Positions 34,189 to 42,253 of a stretch of 64,000 nucleotides of DNA are shown here, piece after piece; position 1 is the first letter of the stretch, and every line of letters begins with the position of its first letter. The notes beneath the pieces were generated by a model that searched no databases, was not told the DNA's origin, and worked only from the letters and a program-made list of their open reading frames with translations. The stretch is from Smaragdicoccus niigatensis DSM 44881 = NBRC 103563 (GTDB taxonomy: Bacteria > Actinomycetota > Actinomycetes > Mycobacteriales > Mycobacteriaceae): the NCBI RefSeq assembly GCF_000380645.1, contig NZ_AQXZ01000011.1:124001-188000 (forward strand), written 5' to 3'. A program made the translations under genes and the position numbers.

Positions 34189-35125
34189 CGGTCGCTTCGA
34201 ACTGACTCTTGAGGCCGGTTTCGATCGATACCAGCGGGAACCAGCCGAGCAATTCGGCCGCCCGAGCGGTCGATGCATTCGTTCGTCGCGCATCACCGCG
34301 GGAGTGTGGGTGCGTAATCCGCTCGACTGCCTCACCGTGAAGGCCCGCCAGAACGTCGATGCAGTCGTTGAGCGAGACCGCCGAGCCGCCGGCGATGTTG
34401 ATGATCGAAGCCGTCGGGGTCGGGCGTTGCCAGGCCAGGATTGTCGCCCGGACGACGTCGTCGATGTAGGTGAAGTCACGCACTTGATCACCCGTTCCGA
34501 AGACCTCGATCGGGAGGCCCTGGTGAATCCGTGTGCACATTCGCGCAAAGGCCATGTCCGGCCGCTGGCTGGGTCCGTACACGGTGAAGTAGCGAAGCGA
34601 TACCGCATCAATCCCGTGACCGTGCGCATAGGCCGAAACAAGTTGCTCGGCGGCAAGCTTCGTCACGCCATACGGACTGAGAGGGTTGGTCGCTCGATCC
34701 TCGGTGACCGGCGATTCTCCGACGTCGCCGTAGACCGACGACGACGAGGCGTTGACGATCTTCGCGCGGTTTCCGCTGGCGACGACGGCTTCCAAGAGGC
34801 GCCGCGTCGCGCGGATGTTGTCATCGACGTACGTGTCGAAGGCGCGTCCCCACGCCGGCTGAACCCCGGCCTGTGCCGCCTCATGGAAGACGACGTCGAC
34901 GCCGTCCAGAAGCCGGACCAGGTCGAGAACAAGCAGGTCGCCCTCGACGAATTCAAAGGCAGCACAATCAATTCGGGCAAGATTCCGGCGCTTGATCGCC
35001 ACGTCGTAGTAGTCCGACAGGCGATCGACGCCGACCACTCGGTCCACACCGGACTCGAGCAACGACGCTGCGAGACGGGAACCGATGAACCCAGCGGCAC
35101 CCGTCACCAGCGCGGTCGTCGTCAC
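34178..35125 (-). CDS. NAD-dependent sugar nucleotide epimerase/dehydratase
   Basis: A 315-residue short-chain extended-type (SDR) enzyme acting on a nucleotide sugar. It has the dinucleotide motif TGAAGFIGSRLAASLL near the N-terminus, the catalytic YGVTK (YxxxK), and RDFTYIDDVVRATILAW, the substrate-side motif of GalE/UDP-glucuronate-epimerase-like proteins. Which sugar it epimerises cannot be told. GTG 35125 is the start closest to the fold; the frame upstream adds 12 residues without a ribosome site. It supplies the glycan locus and is followed directly by a glycosyltransferase. Confidence 0.85.
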   Translation of the reverse strand: MTTTALVTGAAGFIGSRLAASLLESGVDRVVGVDRLSDYYDVAIKRRNLARIDCAAFEFVEGDLLVLDLVRLLDGVDVVFHEAAQAGVQPAWGRAFDTYVDDNIRATRRLLEAVVASGNRAKIVNASSSSVYGDVGESPVTEDRATNPLSPYGVTKLAAEQLVSAYAHGHGIDAVSLRYFTVYGPSQRPDMAFARMCTRIHQGLPIEVFGTGDQVRDFTYIDDVVRATILAWQRPTPTASIINIAGGSAVSLNDCIDVLAGLHGEAVERITHPHSRGDARRTNASTARAAELLGWFPLVSIETGLKSQFEATDGS

Positions 35126-35164
35126 CCGAAGCACCCTATTAGGACAAATCCGCCGACACAACGA

Positions 35165-36652
35165 TCATGGGTTGCAGTTCGTCACCCCTGGTCCGCCCGA
35201 CGGGTTGGTGCACAAATCCGAGCCAGTGCCTCCGTCGCTCGTGTTGGTGCCGGCACCGCCGTTGAGGACGTCGCTGTCGGCATTTCCGAACAGAGCGTCG
35301 TTTCCGCCCTCCCCGGAAAGCCGATCGTTGCCCGCTCCGCCCTCGAGGCGATCGTTGCCGTCGCCGCCGTAAAGCGTGTCCGAGCCGTCACCGCCGCACA
35401 GGAGGTCGTCGCCGCCCAGTCCCCTGAGGACGTCGTTCCCGCCCAGACCGAAAATGGCGTCCTTACCCGGCGTTCCGGTGACGATGTCCGGACGGCTGGT
35501 CCCGTTGAGGACGTTGTATCCGGCGGCTGCGAGGTCCGAAGGAGAAGTCGCACACGTCGGGTTCACCGCGTACGTGATGGTCACTTTCCCGTTGCCCGAC
35601 TGCACCCCGCGCTGCGCGGAAGCGTTGCTGGCAGTCGTGGCGATGAAGCTGCTGCCGCCGCCTCCGGCCGCACCACCTGCGCCGCCACCGGCGTAGCCGC
35701 CGCCGCCACCGCCACCGGCTTCGGCACCGCCGCCACCACCGAAACCGCCGGCACCTCCAACGGCTTGACCGGCTCCGCCGGCACCACCGAGTCCACCGCC
35801 GCCACCACCGGAGCTACCCGCGCGCGGCGTACCTCCGCTCGTTGCTTGGCCGCCGAAGCCGCCTTGGCCGTTGCCGCCAGCGCTGCCGTCACTGCCGGCA
35901 CCGCCACCGCCACCACTGCTGCCCGCTCCGGTAGCCCCGCCCCCGCCACCGGAGCCGCTTCCACCGAGACCAGGGTCGCCGGCCGCACCGGCCGAACCGC
36001 CACCGCCGCCGAGTCCGCCACCGCCGGCACCGCCGGAGGGGCCCGCGCCGCCGTTTCCGCCGCCGCTGGTGGTGCCAGCAGTGCCCGCGGTTCCGCCGTC
36101 GGCGCCACCTCCCGCGCCGCCAAAGACACCCGTTCCGGTTCCGCTACCTCCGCCGGCTCCACCGGCCGCCGCCCCCGAAGCACCACCGCCGCCGCCCGCA
36201 GACAGAACCCGATCAGCAAGAGTGAATGCGCCGGTTCGCACGTCGCTGACACCACCGCCGCCACCCCCGGCGCCGGGGTTCGCGGAGTTGCCGGCGAGTC
36301 CGCTGCCGCCGACGTTGATCTGGAGCGTCCCGCTCACCGGCAGGGTCGCCGTGACGAGTCCGCCCAGTCCACCGCTCGTGCTGGAACCGCTCGCGCCGCC
36401 GGCCCCGCCCGAAACACTGAACGTCGCCGACGTGACGCCCGGAGGCACCACCCACGTCTGAGCGGCACCGGTGCTGTCGAACGTGCAGACCGTCAGGTTT
36501 GGGCCGGATGGAGAGCAGGAACCGTCTGCCGCGGCGGGGATCGCCAGCGCGGTGAGACCGGCGGAAGCGAGCAGCGCGCCTGCCAAGACATGTCCGAGCC
36601 GTGCTCGGTGATTGATGAGAACTCGCGGGACTGAAGTGGTCTGCGGTGTCAT
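35165..36652 (-). CDS. Secreted glycine-rich protein with C-terminal RTX calcium-binding repeats
   Basis: A 495-residue exported protein. The signal peptide has an arginine-rich start and hydrophobic core ending near IPAAADG (residue ~43). A short beta-rich domain follows (TWVVPPGVTSATFSVSGG), then a glycine-rich stretch of over 200 residues, then four to five RTX-like nonapeptide repeats (for example GGDGSDTLYGGDGNDRLEGG), which bind calcium in Gram-negative RTX proteins. It ends with a Cys pair (DLC...VTNC). RTX-type repeats in an actinobacterial surface protein are uncommon. TACCGT six bases before the ATG suggests a leaderless transcript. It lies beside the epimerase, so it may be a matrix or adhesion protein. 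Confidence 0.82.
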   Translation of the reverse strand: MTPQTTSVPRVLINHRARLGHVLAGALLASAGLTALAIPAAADGSCSPSGPNLTVCTFDSTGAAQTWVVPPGVTSATFSVSGGAGGASGSSTSGGLGGLVTATLPVSGTLQINVGGSGLAGNSANPGAGGGGGGVSDVRTGAFTLADRVLSAGGGGGASGAAAGGAGGGSGTGTGVFGGAGGGADGGTAGTAGTTSGGGNGGAGPSGGAGGGGLGGGGGSAGAAGDPGLGGSGSGGGGGATGAGSSGGGGGAGSDGSAGGNGQGGFGGQATSGGTPRAGSSGGGGGGLGGAGGAGQAVGGAGGFGGGGGAEAGGGGGGGYAGGGAGGAAGGGGSSFIATTASNASAQRGVQSGNGKVTITYAVNPTCATSPSDLAAAGYNVLNGTSRPDIVTGTPGKDAIFGLGGNDVLRGLGGDDLLCGGDGSDTLYGGDGNDRLEGGAGNDRLSGEGGNDALFGNADSDVLNGGAGTNTSDGGTGSDLCTNPSGGPGVTNCNP

Positions 36653-36658
36653 AGAGAA

Positions 36659-36664
36659 ACGGTA
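36659..36664 (-). promoter_or_regulatory. Putative -10 box TACCGT of a leaderless glycine-rich/RTX gene transcript
   Basis: TACCGT plus six bases leads to the ATG at 36652 on the minus strand; no ribosome site is present. Confidence 0.42.
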
Positions 36665-36767
36665 GGCCTGGCTCCGCTTAGCCGCAGCGGTCCGAGTCAC
36701 GGTTCGGCGTCTCTCTGCGGTCTTCCCCACAGTGCGCGAACCACCCGAAATCAGGACACTGGTGATC

Positions 36768-36992
36768 ATGCTGACGCACGGGCTCTTGGTCGCCATCATC
36801 GCCATCTTCATCATCGGATGGCTCATTCGTCATGCCATCACGATCATCCTGGCCGGAATCGCGATCGCAGTGCTGCTGTCGATCACGGGGGCGCACACGT
36901 TGACGGATCTCGTGCCGGACCCGCATGTGGTTGCCCAACAGATCAGCTCGCTGATCGACGAGGTGTCCGGAAATTCTGCTCCGGCTCAGTAG
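36768..36992 (+). CDS. Small membrane protein of unknown function
   Basis: A 74-residue protein with one long or two short hydrophobic helices (LLVAIIAIFIIGWLIRHA, then IAIAVLLSITGAH) and a charged C-terminal tail. The start is ATG 36768; a GTG two codons earlier with AGGAC before it is also possible. It is divergent from the glycine-rich/RTX gene and upstream of a small secreted protein. No family recognised. Confidence 0.55.
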   Translation: MLTHGLLVAIIAIFIIGWLIRHAITIILAGIAIAVLLSITGAHTLTDLVPDPHVVAQQISSLIDEVSGNSAPAQ

Positions 36993-37048
36993 TCGGGCGT
37001 TTCGTCCGGATCTGATGTTTCGAGATCTCTTGGAGTGATAGACCACTT

Positions 37049-37070
37049 CTGGTGGCTCGCGCGCCACCAG
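37049..37070. repeat. Perfect 8-bp inverted repeat (hairpin) upstream of a secreted protein gene
   Basis: CTGGTGGC and GCCACCAG flank a six-base loop, about 50 bases before the ATG at 37122. It could end transcription from the small membrane gene or fold in the leader of the downstream gene. No T-run follows, so it is not a classic terminator. Confidence 0.45.
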
Positions 37071-37121
37071 GCACTGCGCGGGGGTGGCAGCGCCTCACCC
37101 CTTCGATCGAGGAGATCTGTG

Positions 37122-37583
37122 ATGCACGTCGTCACCCGCACACTCGTTCACGCAGTACTCGCCACTGCCGCCACCGCGGGAGCCATCTCCGTCATCGGAA
37201 GTGGTACGGCAAATGCTGCTCCAAGTGCCTGTTGGGCGAGCAGTGGAAGCCAGTTCGTCGATCCCTACAACAAATCGATTGGCACTGGCAGCTCCTGCGT
37301 CGTCACCGGTACCGACACGAACAACCGGGCCATCGCGCTGAACGGCGGTTACGCGCAGGCGGGGAATGCCGACTCGAACGTCGACAATTACGCGTTCGCG
37401 AACGGCGGAACGGCGCAGACCGGCTTCGGCAGCAACAACACCGCGATCAATGTCGGCTCCGGCAACGCCGTGGCGACCGGCAGTCACAGCTTCGCGTACA
37501 ACGCGGGGTCCGGCAACGCCTTTGCGTTCGTGTCTGGCTGCCGCACCATCAACCGCGGCAGCGGAACCACGACCTGCCCCTAA
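37122..37583 (+). CDS. Small secreted Gly/Asn/Ala-rich protein
   Basis: A 153-residue exported protein. The signal peptide (residues 1-32) ends at TANAAPSA, a typical AxA-like cleavage site. The mature part is rich in Gly, Asn, Ala and Ser in short repeats (for example FGSNNTAINVGSGNAVATGS), suggesting a beta-solenoid or an adhesive surface layer, and has a few cysteines that could form disulphides (CWASS, SCVV, GCRTIN, TTCP). GAGGAG precedes the ATG. Function unknown. Confidence 0.65.
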   Translation: MHVVTRTLVHAVLATAATAGAISVIGSGTANAAPSACWASSGSQFVDPYNKSIGTGSSCVVTGTDTNNRAIALNGGYAQAGNADSNVDNYAFANGGTAQTGFGSNNTAINVGSGNAVATGSHSFAYNAGSGNAFAFVSGCRTINRGSGTTTCP

Positions 37584-37603
37584 GGCTGAGGCGAAAAAAT
37601 TTA

Positions 37604-37633
37604 GCCCTGACCTGCACACAAACAGGTCAGGGC
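37604..37633 (-). terminator. Rho-independent terminator of tRNA-Ser(TGA)
   Basis: On the minus strand GCCCTGACCTG pairs perfectly with CAGGTCAGGGC, followed by TAAATTTTTT. It lies six bases past the 3' end of the tRNA. Confidence 0.72.
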
Positions 37634-37638
37634 TTGAG

Positions 37639-37723
37639 CGGAAGCGGAGGGATTTGAACCCCCGGTCGCTCTCACGACGCACGCTTTCAAGGCGTGTGCA
37701 TTCGGCCGCTCTGCCACGCTTCC
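37639..37723 (-). tRNA. tRNA-Ser (anticodon TGA)
   Basis: An 85-base type II tRNA with acceptor stem GGAAGCG/CGCTTCC, discriminator G, anticodon loop CTTGAAA holding TGA (UCA/UCN serine codons) and a long variable arm. CCA is not encoded. A strong terminator follows. Confidence 0.92.
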
Positions 37724-37745
37724 AGTGGTGGCAATAGTAACCGGT

Positions 37746-38258
37746 TCAGCTGGCGAGCTGACGCACCGCGTGTACTGCAGGGCGTTCGAGTGCTCCGGTC
37801 ACCTGCTCAAAGATCGATTCGAGGATCTTCAGCTGGTCGCCGCTCAGTGCCTCAATGAAGTGCCGGCGAATGGCGTCCGCGTAGGTGACCTGGGCTTTCT
37901 CGAACCAGCGAGCGCCGCGGTCGGTGAGGTGCGCGATGACCCCGCGGGCATCGGAGTCGCACGCGGACCGATGAACGAGGCCAAGTTGCTCCATGCGCCC
38001 GACCTGATGCGTGAGCTTGCTGCGCGACGACAGAACGCCGTCTGCCAGGTCGCTCATGCGCAGGCAGTTGTCGGGTGCCGCGATGAGGAGCTCGAGCACG
38101 CGAAACTGCGAGAGCGACAAGTCGTGTCGCGCCTGCAATTCGCGGTTGAGCACCTCCGTGAGGACTGTGCCACTGTCGAGAAATCCACGCCAGGCTCGGT
38201 CCTGCGATGAGGTGAGGGTACGGTCCGGAGAAATCATCCCGTTCGGTATGTTTTGCAC
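37746..38258 (-). CDS. MarR-family transcriptional regulator
   Basis: A 170-residue winged-helix regulator with the MarR pattern: a helical dimer region (TVLTEVLNRELQARHDLSLS), a recognition helix region (LRMSDLADGVLSSRSKLTHQV) and a DxRG wing (SACDSDARGVIAHLTDRG). MarR proteins usually repress their own and nearby genes and respond to phenolic or oxidant ligands; the target is not clear. The GTG at 38258 is preferred because TATGCT lies six bases before it; GTG 38294 and ATG 38237 are alternatives. Confidence 0.82.
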   Translation of the reverse strand: MQNIPNGMISPDRTLTSSQDRAWRGFLDSGTVLTEVLNRELQARHDLSLSQFRVLELLIAAPDNCLRMSDLADGVLSSRSKLTHQVGRMEQLGLVHRSACDSDARGVIAHLTDRGARWFEKAQVTYADAIRRHFIEALSGDQLKILESIFEQVTGALERPAVHAVRQLAS

Positions 38259-38264
38259 GAACTG

Positions 38265-38284
38265 AGCATAACCGACCAAGTGGT
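38265..38284 (-). promoter_or_regulatory. Putative leaderless promoter and palindromic operator of the marR gene
   Basis: TATGCT (38265-38270) plus six bases leads to GTG 38258. Just upstream lies the palindrome ACCAAGTGGT (38275-38284), within the region a repressor would cover, which suggests autoregulation. Confidence 0.4.
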
Positions 38285-38374
38285 ATTTAAACACTGTGAA
38301 TCGTCAACTAGTGTCCTCGAGTCGCAATTCGGCTTCAAGATCGGGCAATTCGGACCGATCTCGTCGCACATGAA

Positions 38375-38409
38375 GAAACCCCAGGCGATGGTACTCTACC
38401 TGGGGTTTC
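38375..38409 (-). terminator. Terminator hairpin after the GH15 trehalase gene
   Basis: GAAACCCCAGG pairs with CCTGGGGTTTC across a 13-base loop, 60 bases after the trehalase stop on the minus strand, followed by a short T-containing stretch. Confidence 0.6.
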
Positions 38410-38467
38410 CCCTACCAACTGAAACCTAAACCACGAATCTTTCGGCAGGACTTCCGAATCCGCGACA

Positions 38468-40480
38468 CTAACGGGCTGGAACGAATTCCCCGCCCTCCAT
38501 TTCCTCTTCCGCGCGGATGACGTGCATGACCGCGTTGATCTGGGCGAGGTGCGTGAACGCCTGCGGGAAGTTGCCGAGGTGCCGGCCGGTCTTCGTGTCG
38601 ATCTCCTCGGCGTACAGCTTGAGGGGGCTGGCGAATGAGAGCAGTCGTTCGCACAACTGCTTCGCCCTCCGGAGCTCGCCGATTTCGACCAATGCAGACA
38701 CCAGCCAGAAGGAACAGATGGTGAACGTTCCCTCTTCGCCCTCGAGTCCGTCGTCGGTCTCTTCGACCTTGTAGCGCAGGACCAGGCCATCGACGGTGAG
38801 TTCGTCGGCGATCGCGAGGACCGTCGCACGCACTCGCGGATCGGTGGGTGGCAGGAAGCGAACCATCGGGATCATGAGGTTCGCCGCATCGAGCGCCTCG
38901 GTGTCGTAGTGCTGCGTGAAGACACCGCGCTTGTCGACACCGTTCTCGAGAATGTCGGCCTTGATCTCTTCCGCGATCTTGGCCCACTCGAGGGCGATCG
39001 CCTTCTCACCGTGCATCACCGCGAGCCGCGACCCGCGGTCGAGGGCGACCCAGCACATCATCTTGGAGTTGACGAAGTGCTTGGGTTCGCCACGGACTTC
39101 CCAGATGCCGCGGTCCGGGAGACGCCAATGCTTGATCGCCTGCTCGACCTGCAGTTTCAGGATCGGCCACAGGTTCTCCGGCACGTGCTCGCGGGACTTC
39201 ACGTGCAGGTACACGGAGTCGAGCATCGCGCCCCACACGTCGTGCTGCTGCTGATCGAACGCGCCATTTCCGATGCGCACGGGACGAGCATCGTCATAGC
39301 CCGACATATGGTCGAGCGTGCCCTCGGTCAGCTGCGTTTCACCACCGAGGCCGTACATGATCTGCAGCGGTCGCGGCGTTCCGTCCGGGTTCTGGGTGAC
39401 GTCCTCGATGAAGTGGAAGAAGTTGTTCGCTTCCCGGTCCAACCCCAGCGTGTACAGACCCCACAGCGCGAACGTGGAGTCGCGGATCCACGCATACCGA
39501 TAGTCCCAGTTCCGAACGCCGCCTGGAGTTTCTGGGAGCGACGTGGTCGAAGCGGCCATCAGAGCGCCGGTCGGGGCGTACGTCAGACCCTTCAACGCGA
39601 GCGCGCTCTGCTGCAGGTAGCCACGCCACGGGTGGTCCGGGAACTTGCCCACGGTGATCCACTGCCGCCAGAACTCGGAGGTGTTGTTGAGGCGCTCCCA
39701 CGCCTCTGCCTGGTCGCGCGGACCTGCGGCGGGAGACCATGACATCGCGACGAACTTCTCGTCGCCCTCCTGCATCCGGGTACGCGACTGCGCTTCCCGG
39801 CCCTCGAGCCCCAGGCGCATGTTCGTGTTGAGCCGCAGAGTCGGCTGCACCGAACCAAGGGGGGTCTCGGCGTTGACCCGAACGCGGTCGACACTGCCCT
39901 CGGTGGTCGCCGTCGCCTCCTCGTAGCACGAGCCCGTGTACTCCCACCGCGCGTGCTTGCGGCTGTAATCGAACGACGGTTCGCACGTCACCTCGACCTC
40001 GACGACACCGCTGACGCACTTGATGATGCGGAGCAGGCAGTGCTCGGCATCCCAGTCCGTCGGCGTGCGGCGATGGGTCTTCGATCGACGATCGGCGTTG
40101 TGCCACGGGCCGATGAGCAGTGCGTCATAGACCTTGAGCCAGCCGGTTTCGGTCTGCCACGTGGTCTCGACGATCAGTCCACCCGGGCGGTAATGACGCG
40201 CGGCGGGCACGTACTGCCCGTACGGACCGACCCGGAAGTGTCCGGCGCCACGGTCGAGAATCGCACCGAAGACACTCGGCGCATCGGGACGCGGAAGGCA
40301 CATCCACTCGACCGCGCCGCTCGGCGCGATGAGGCACGTGGTCTCGCAGTCGGAGAGGAATGCGTAGTCATCGATCGGCGGGAACGGGCTGCGTTTCGCC
40401 TTCGGAACACCTTGAAATGCCGGCTCGGGACTGGGAGTCGGGGTCTCTACGGGTGATTCACCGTTGACCGTCGTCGTCAT
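38468..40480 (-). CDS. Glycoside hydrolase family 15 protein (trehalase-type)
   Basis: A 670-residue GH15 protein. The N-terminal ~270 residues form the beta-sandwich (SDCETTCLIAPSGAVEWMCL, PRPDAPSVFGAILDRGAGHF) and the (alpha/alpha)6 barrel follows, with WDYRYAWIRDSTFALWGLYT and the closing EEGTFTICSFWLVSALVEIG containing the catalytic glutamates. The sequence fits the mycobacterial GH15 trehalases, which split trehalose to glucose in the cytoplasm. The open frame continues far past the start, but only the ATG at 40480 opens the fold. It ends near a terminator. Confidence 0.88.
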   Translation of the reverse strand: MTTTVNGESPVETPTPSPEPAFQGVPKAKRSPFPPIDDYAFLSDCETTCLIAPSGAVEWMCLPRPDAPSVFGAILDRGAGHFRVGPYGQYVPAARHYRPGGLIVETTWQTETGWLKVYDALLIGPWHNADRRSKTHRRTPTDWDAEHCLLRIIKCVSGVVEVEVTCEPSFDYSRKHARWEYTGSCYEEATATTEGSVDRVRVNAETPLGSVQPTLRLNTNMRLGLEGREAQSRTRMQEGDEKFVAMSWSPAAGPRDQAEAWERLNNTSEFWRQWITVGKFPDHPWRGYLQQSALALKGLTYAPTGALMAASTTSLPETPGGVRNWDYRYAWIRDSTFALWGLYTLGLDREANNFFHFIEDVTQNPDGTPRPLQIMYGLGGETQLTEGTLDHMSGYDDARPVRIGNGAFDQQQHDVWGAMLDSVYLHVKSREHVPENLWPILKLQVEQAIKHWRLPDRGIWEVRGEPKHFVNSKMMCWVALDRGSRLAVMHGEKAIALEWAKIAEEIKADILENGVDKRGVFTQHYDTEALDAANLMIPMVRFLPPTDPRVRATVLAIADELTVDGLVLRYKVEETDDGLEGEEGTFTICSFWLVSALVEIGELRRAKQLCERLLSFASPLKLYAEEIDTKTGRHLGNFPQAFTHLAQINAVMHVIRAEEEMEGGEFVPAR

Positions 40481-40627
40481 GTCAGCCACTACACTGTCGG
40501 CCACTTTGACGCTCCTTCTCTTGACTCGAGACTTGCCCTCAGCAGGTCGCTTCTCAGCGCGCACCATCTGGCAATCATCCCGTCGAGGCCTCGTGATCGA
40601 AGCCGATTCAGACAGAAATACTTGCAT

Positions 40628-40633
40628 TAGCCT
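40628..40633 (+). promoter_or_regulatory. Putative -10 box TAGCCT of a leaderless quinone oxidoreductase transcript
   Basis: TAGCCT plus six bases leads to the GTG at 40640, with no ribosome site. Confidence 0.42.
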
Positions 40634-40639
40634 GCAGGT

Positions 40640-41623
40640 GTGCGAGCGATGACGATGAGCGCACCGGGCGGTCCCGAAGTCCTCCAGTGGACTGAGGTGA
40701 GCACACCGACGGTGGGCGACGGACAGGTTCGAATCGACGTGGCAGCGACCGCGGTGAACCGCGCTGACCTGCTGCAACGTCAAGGTTTCTACCCTCCGCC
40801 GCCGGGCGCGAGCGACATCATCGGTCTCGAATGCTCCGGTACGGTCAGCGAAATCGGGCCCGGTGTCGACCAGTGGCGCATCGGCGACGAAGTTTGCGCA
40901 CTGCTCGCTGGCGGCGGTTATGCCGAACAAGTCGTCGTCGATGCGCGGCATGTTCTCCCCAAACCCGCCGGCATCAGCCTGGTTTCCGCCGCGAGCCTGC
41001 CCGAGACCGCGTGCACCGTTTGGTCGAACCTCCTGATGCGAGCGGGCCTCCATGCCGGACAGCACGTCCTCATTCACGGCGGCTCGAGTGGAATCGGCAC
41101 GCATGCGATTCAGATCTGCCGGGCACTCGGCGCCACCGTCGCGGTGACGGCCGGCAGCACCGAAAAGCTCGATGCCTGCGCGGAACTCGGTGCAGAGATC
41201 CTCGTCAACTACCGCACCGAAGACTTCGCCGAACTCGTTCGCGCCGACCTCATCCTCGACATCATGGGCGCGAAGTACCTCGCACAGAACATCCGGGCGC
41301 TCCAGCCGGACGGTCAGCTCGTCATCATCGGAATGCAAGGCGGCATCTCGGCCGAACTCCCGATCGCCGAACTTCTCGGCAAACGTGGCACCGTCCACGC
41401 GACGAATCTCCGCGGACGCCCTGCTGACAACAAAGCCGCGATCGTCGCCGCGGTCCGGGAACACGTGTGGCCGCTCATCGCGGACGGGACGGTCAGACCC
41501 GTTGTGTACGCCGAACTCCCGATCACCGAGGCGCCCGAGGCCCACCGGATGCTCGATTCGGGCTCGGTCATCGGGAAGGTGGTGCTGGTTGTCGGCGCAG
41601 AAGCGGGCGAGCCCGTTCGGTAG
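40640..41623 (+). CDS. NAD(P)H quinone oxidoreductase (zeta-crystallin/MDR family)
   Basis: A 327-residue medium-chain reductase without zinc ligands. The N-terminal GroES-like domain carries AVNRADLLQRQGFYPPPPGA, and the Rossmann part holds HVLIHGGSSGIGTHAIQICR for NADPH. This family reduces quinones to semiquinones or enones. The place before bpa and the arabinogalactan genes matches Rv3777 in M. tuberculosis. The start GTG 40640 is supported by a TAGCCT hexamer; ATG 40649 is near. The stop TAG coincides with the -10 box of the next gene. Confidence 0.88.
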   Translation: MRAMTMSAPGGPEVLQWTEVSTPTVGDGQVRIDVAATAVNRADLLQRQGFYPPPPGASDIIGLECSGTVSEIGPGVDQWRIGDEVCALLAGGGYAEQVVVDARHVLPKPAGISLVSAASLPETACTVWSNLLMRAGLHAGQHVLIHGGSSGIGTHAIQICRALGATVAVTAGSTEKLDACAELGAEILVNYRTEDFAELVRADLILDIMGAKYLAQNIRALQPDGQLVIIGMQGGISAELPIAELLGKRGTVHATNLRGRPADNKAAIVAAVREHVWPLIADGTVRPVVYAELPITEAPEAHRMLDSGSVIGKVVLVVGAEAGEPVR

Positions 41624-41626
41624 CGT
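41621..41626 (+). promoter_or_regulatory. Putative -10 box TAGCGT of a leaderless bpa transcript, overlapping an upstream stop codon
   Basis: TAGCGT plus six bases leads to the ATG at 41633, and its first three bases are the stop codon of the quinone oxidoreductase gene. GGAGG between them is too close to the ATG to be a good ribosome site. Confidence 0.45.
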
Positions 41627-41632
41627 GGAGGC

Positions 41633-42160
41633 ATGACACATCCAGATGGAGAGAACCCCGTGGTCATCGGCCCGGACGGACAACCTCTGGAAGTGAACGC
41701 AGACGCGATCGAGGATTCCGGGGATCCCGTAACCGACCTCACGGACATGGTCGAGCAGCCGGCGAAGGTCATGCGCATCGGCACGATGATCAAGCAACTG
41801 CTCGAGGAAGTCCGCCAGGCACCGCTCGACGACGCGAGCCGGACCCGGTTGCGCCAGATCCACAAGTCCTCGGTAAGAGAACTCGAACAGGGACTCGCAC
41901 CCGAGCTCCGCGAAGAGCTCGAACGCCTGGCCCTCCCGTTCAGTGAAGATTCGATCCCGTCGGATGCCGAGCTCCGGATCGCCCAGGCACAGCTCGTCGG
42001 ATGGCTCGAAGGACTGTTCCACGGCATTCAAACCGCACTCTTCGCCCAGCAGATGTCGGCCCGCGCGCAGCTGGAGCAGATGCGTCAGGGCGCACTCCCG
42101 CCCGGCCAGCATGCCCGCGACCCGCGCGCCCATCACCCCGGTACCGGTCAATATCTGTAG
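41633..42160 (+). CDS. bpa: Bacterial proteasome activator (Bpa/PafE)
   Basis: A 175-residue protein of the DUF2587/Bpa family, as long as the M. tuberculosis protein. It is mostly helical (IGTMIKQLLEEVRQAPLDDA, then REELERLALPF and a LEGLFHGIQTALFAQQMSAR helix) and ends in GTGQYL, a C-terminal HbYX-like motif that docks into the 20S proteasome alpha ring and opens its gate without ATP. It helps degrade unfolded or heat-damaged proteins. Synteny with Rv3780 also supports this. Confidence 0.92.
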   Translation: MTHPDGENPVVIGPDGQPLEVNADAIEDSGDPVTDLTDMVEQPAKVMRIGTMIKQLLEEVRQAPLDDASRTRLRQIHKSSVRELEQGLAPELREELERLALPFSEDSIPSDAELRIAQAQLVGWLEGLFHGIQTALFAQQMSARAQLEQMRQGALPPGQHARDPRAHHPGTGQYL

Positions 42161-42184
42161 GCCGGAATCGGGCCAGTCCGACTC

Positions 42185-42247
42185 ACCTTTCAGCGACCTT
42201 TCAGCGGTCGGGTGCCACCTTGTGGCGTAACTCGAATGCTGAAAGGT
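42185..42247 (+). promoter_or_regulatory. Possible ribosome-site-sequestering hairpin before the DUF2231 gene
   Basis: ACCTTTCAGCG occurs twice in tandem (42185-42206), and GCTGAAAGGT at 42238-42247 is complementary to both copies. GAAAGG is the ribosome site of the GTG at 42254, so either copy could pair with it and hide it. Confidence 0.45.
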
Positions 42248-42253
42248 TCCGCT

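Noticed and set aside
35700-36240. Possible CRISPR or tandem-repeat array
   Set aside because: The repeats are glycine-codon runs within a coding sequence; they lack constant spacers and direct repeats.
35871-36461. Proline-rich open frame resembling a wall protein
   Set aside because: It is the antisense of the glycine-rich stretch (GGC/GCC codons read as proline/alanine), not a separate gene.
34160-36634. An 824-codon plus-strand open frame
   Set aside because: It is antisense to the epimerase and the glycine-rich/RTX protein; its alanine-, arginine- and threonine-rich translation is a mirror of repetitive coding sequence.
22989-36652. Glycan locus as a transposon or prophage island
   Set aside because: No transposase, integrase or terminal repeats are visible at either edge. 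Acquisition is still possible but not shown.
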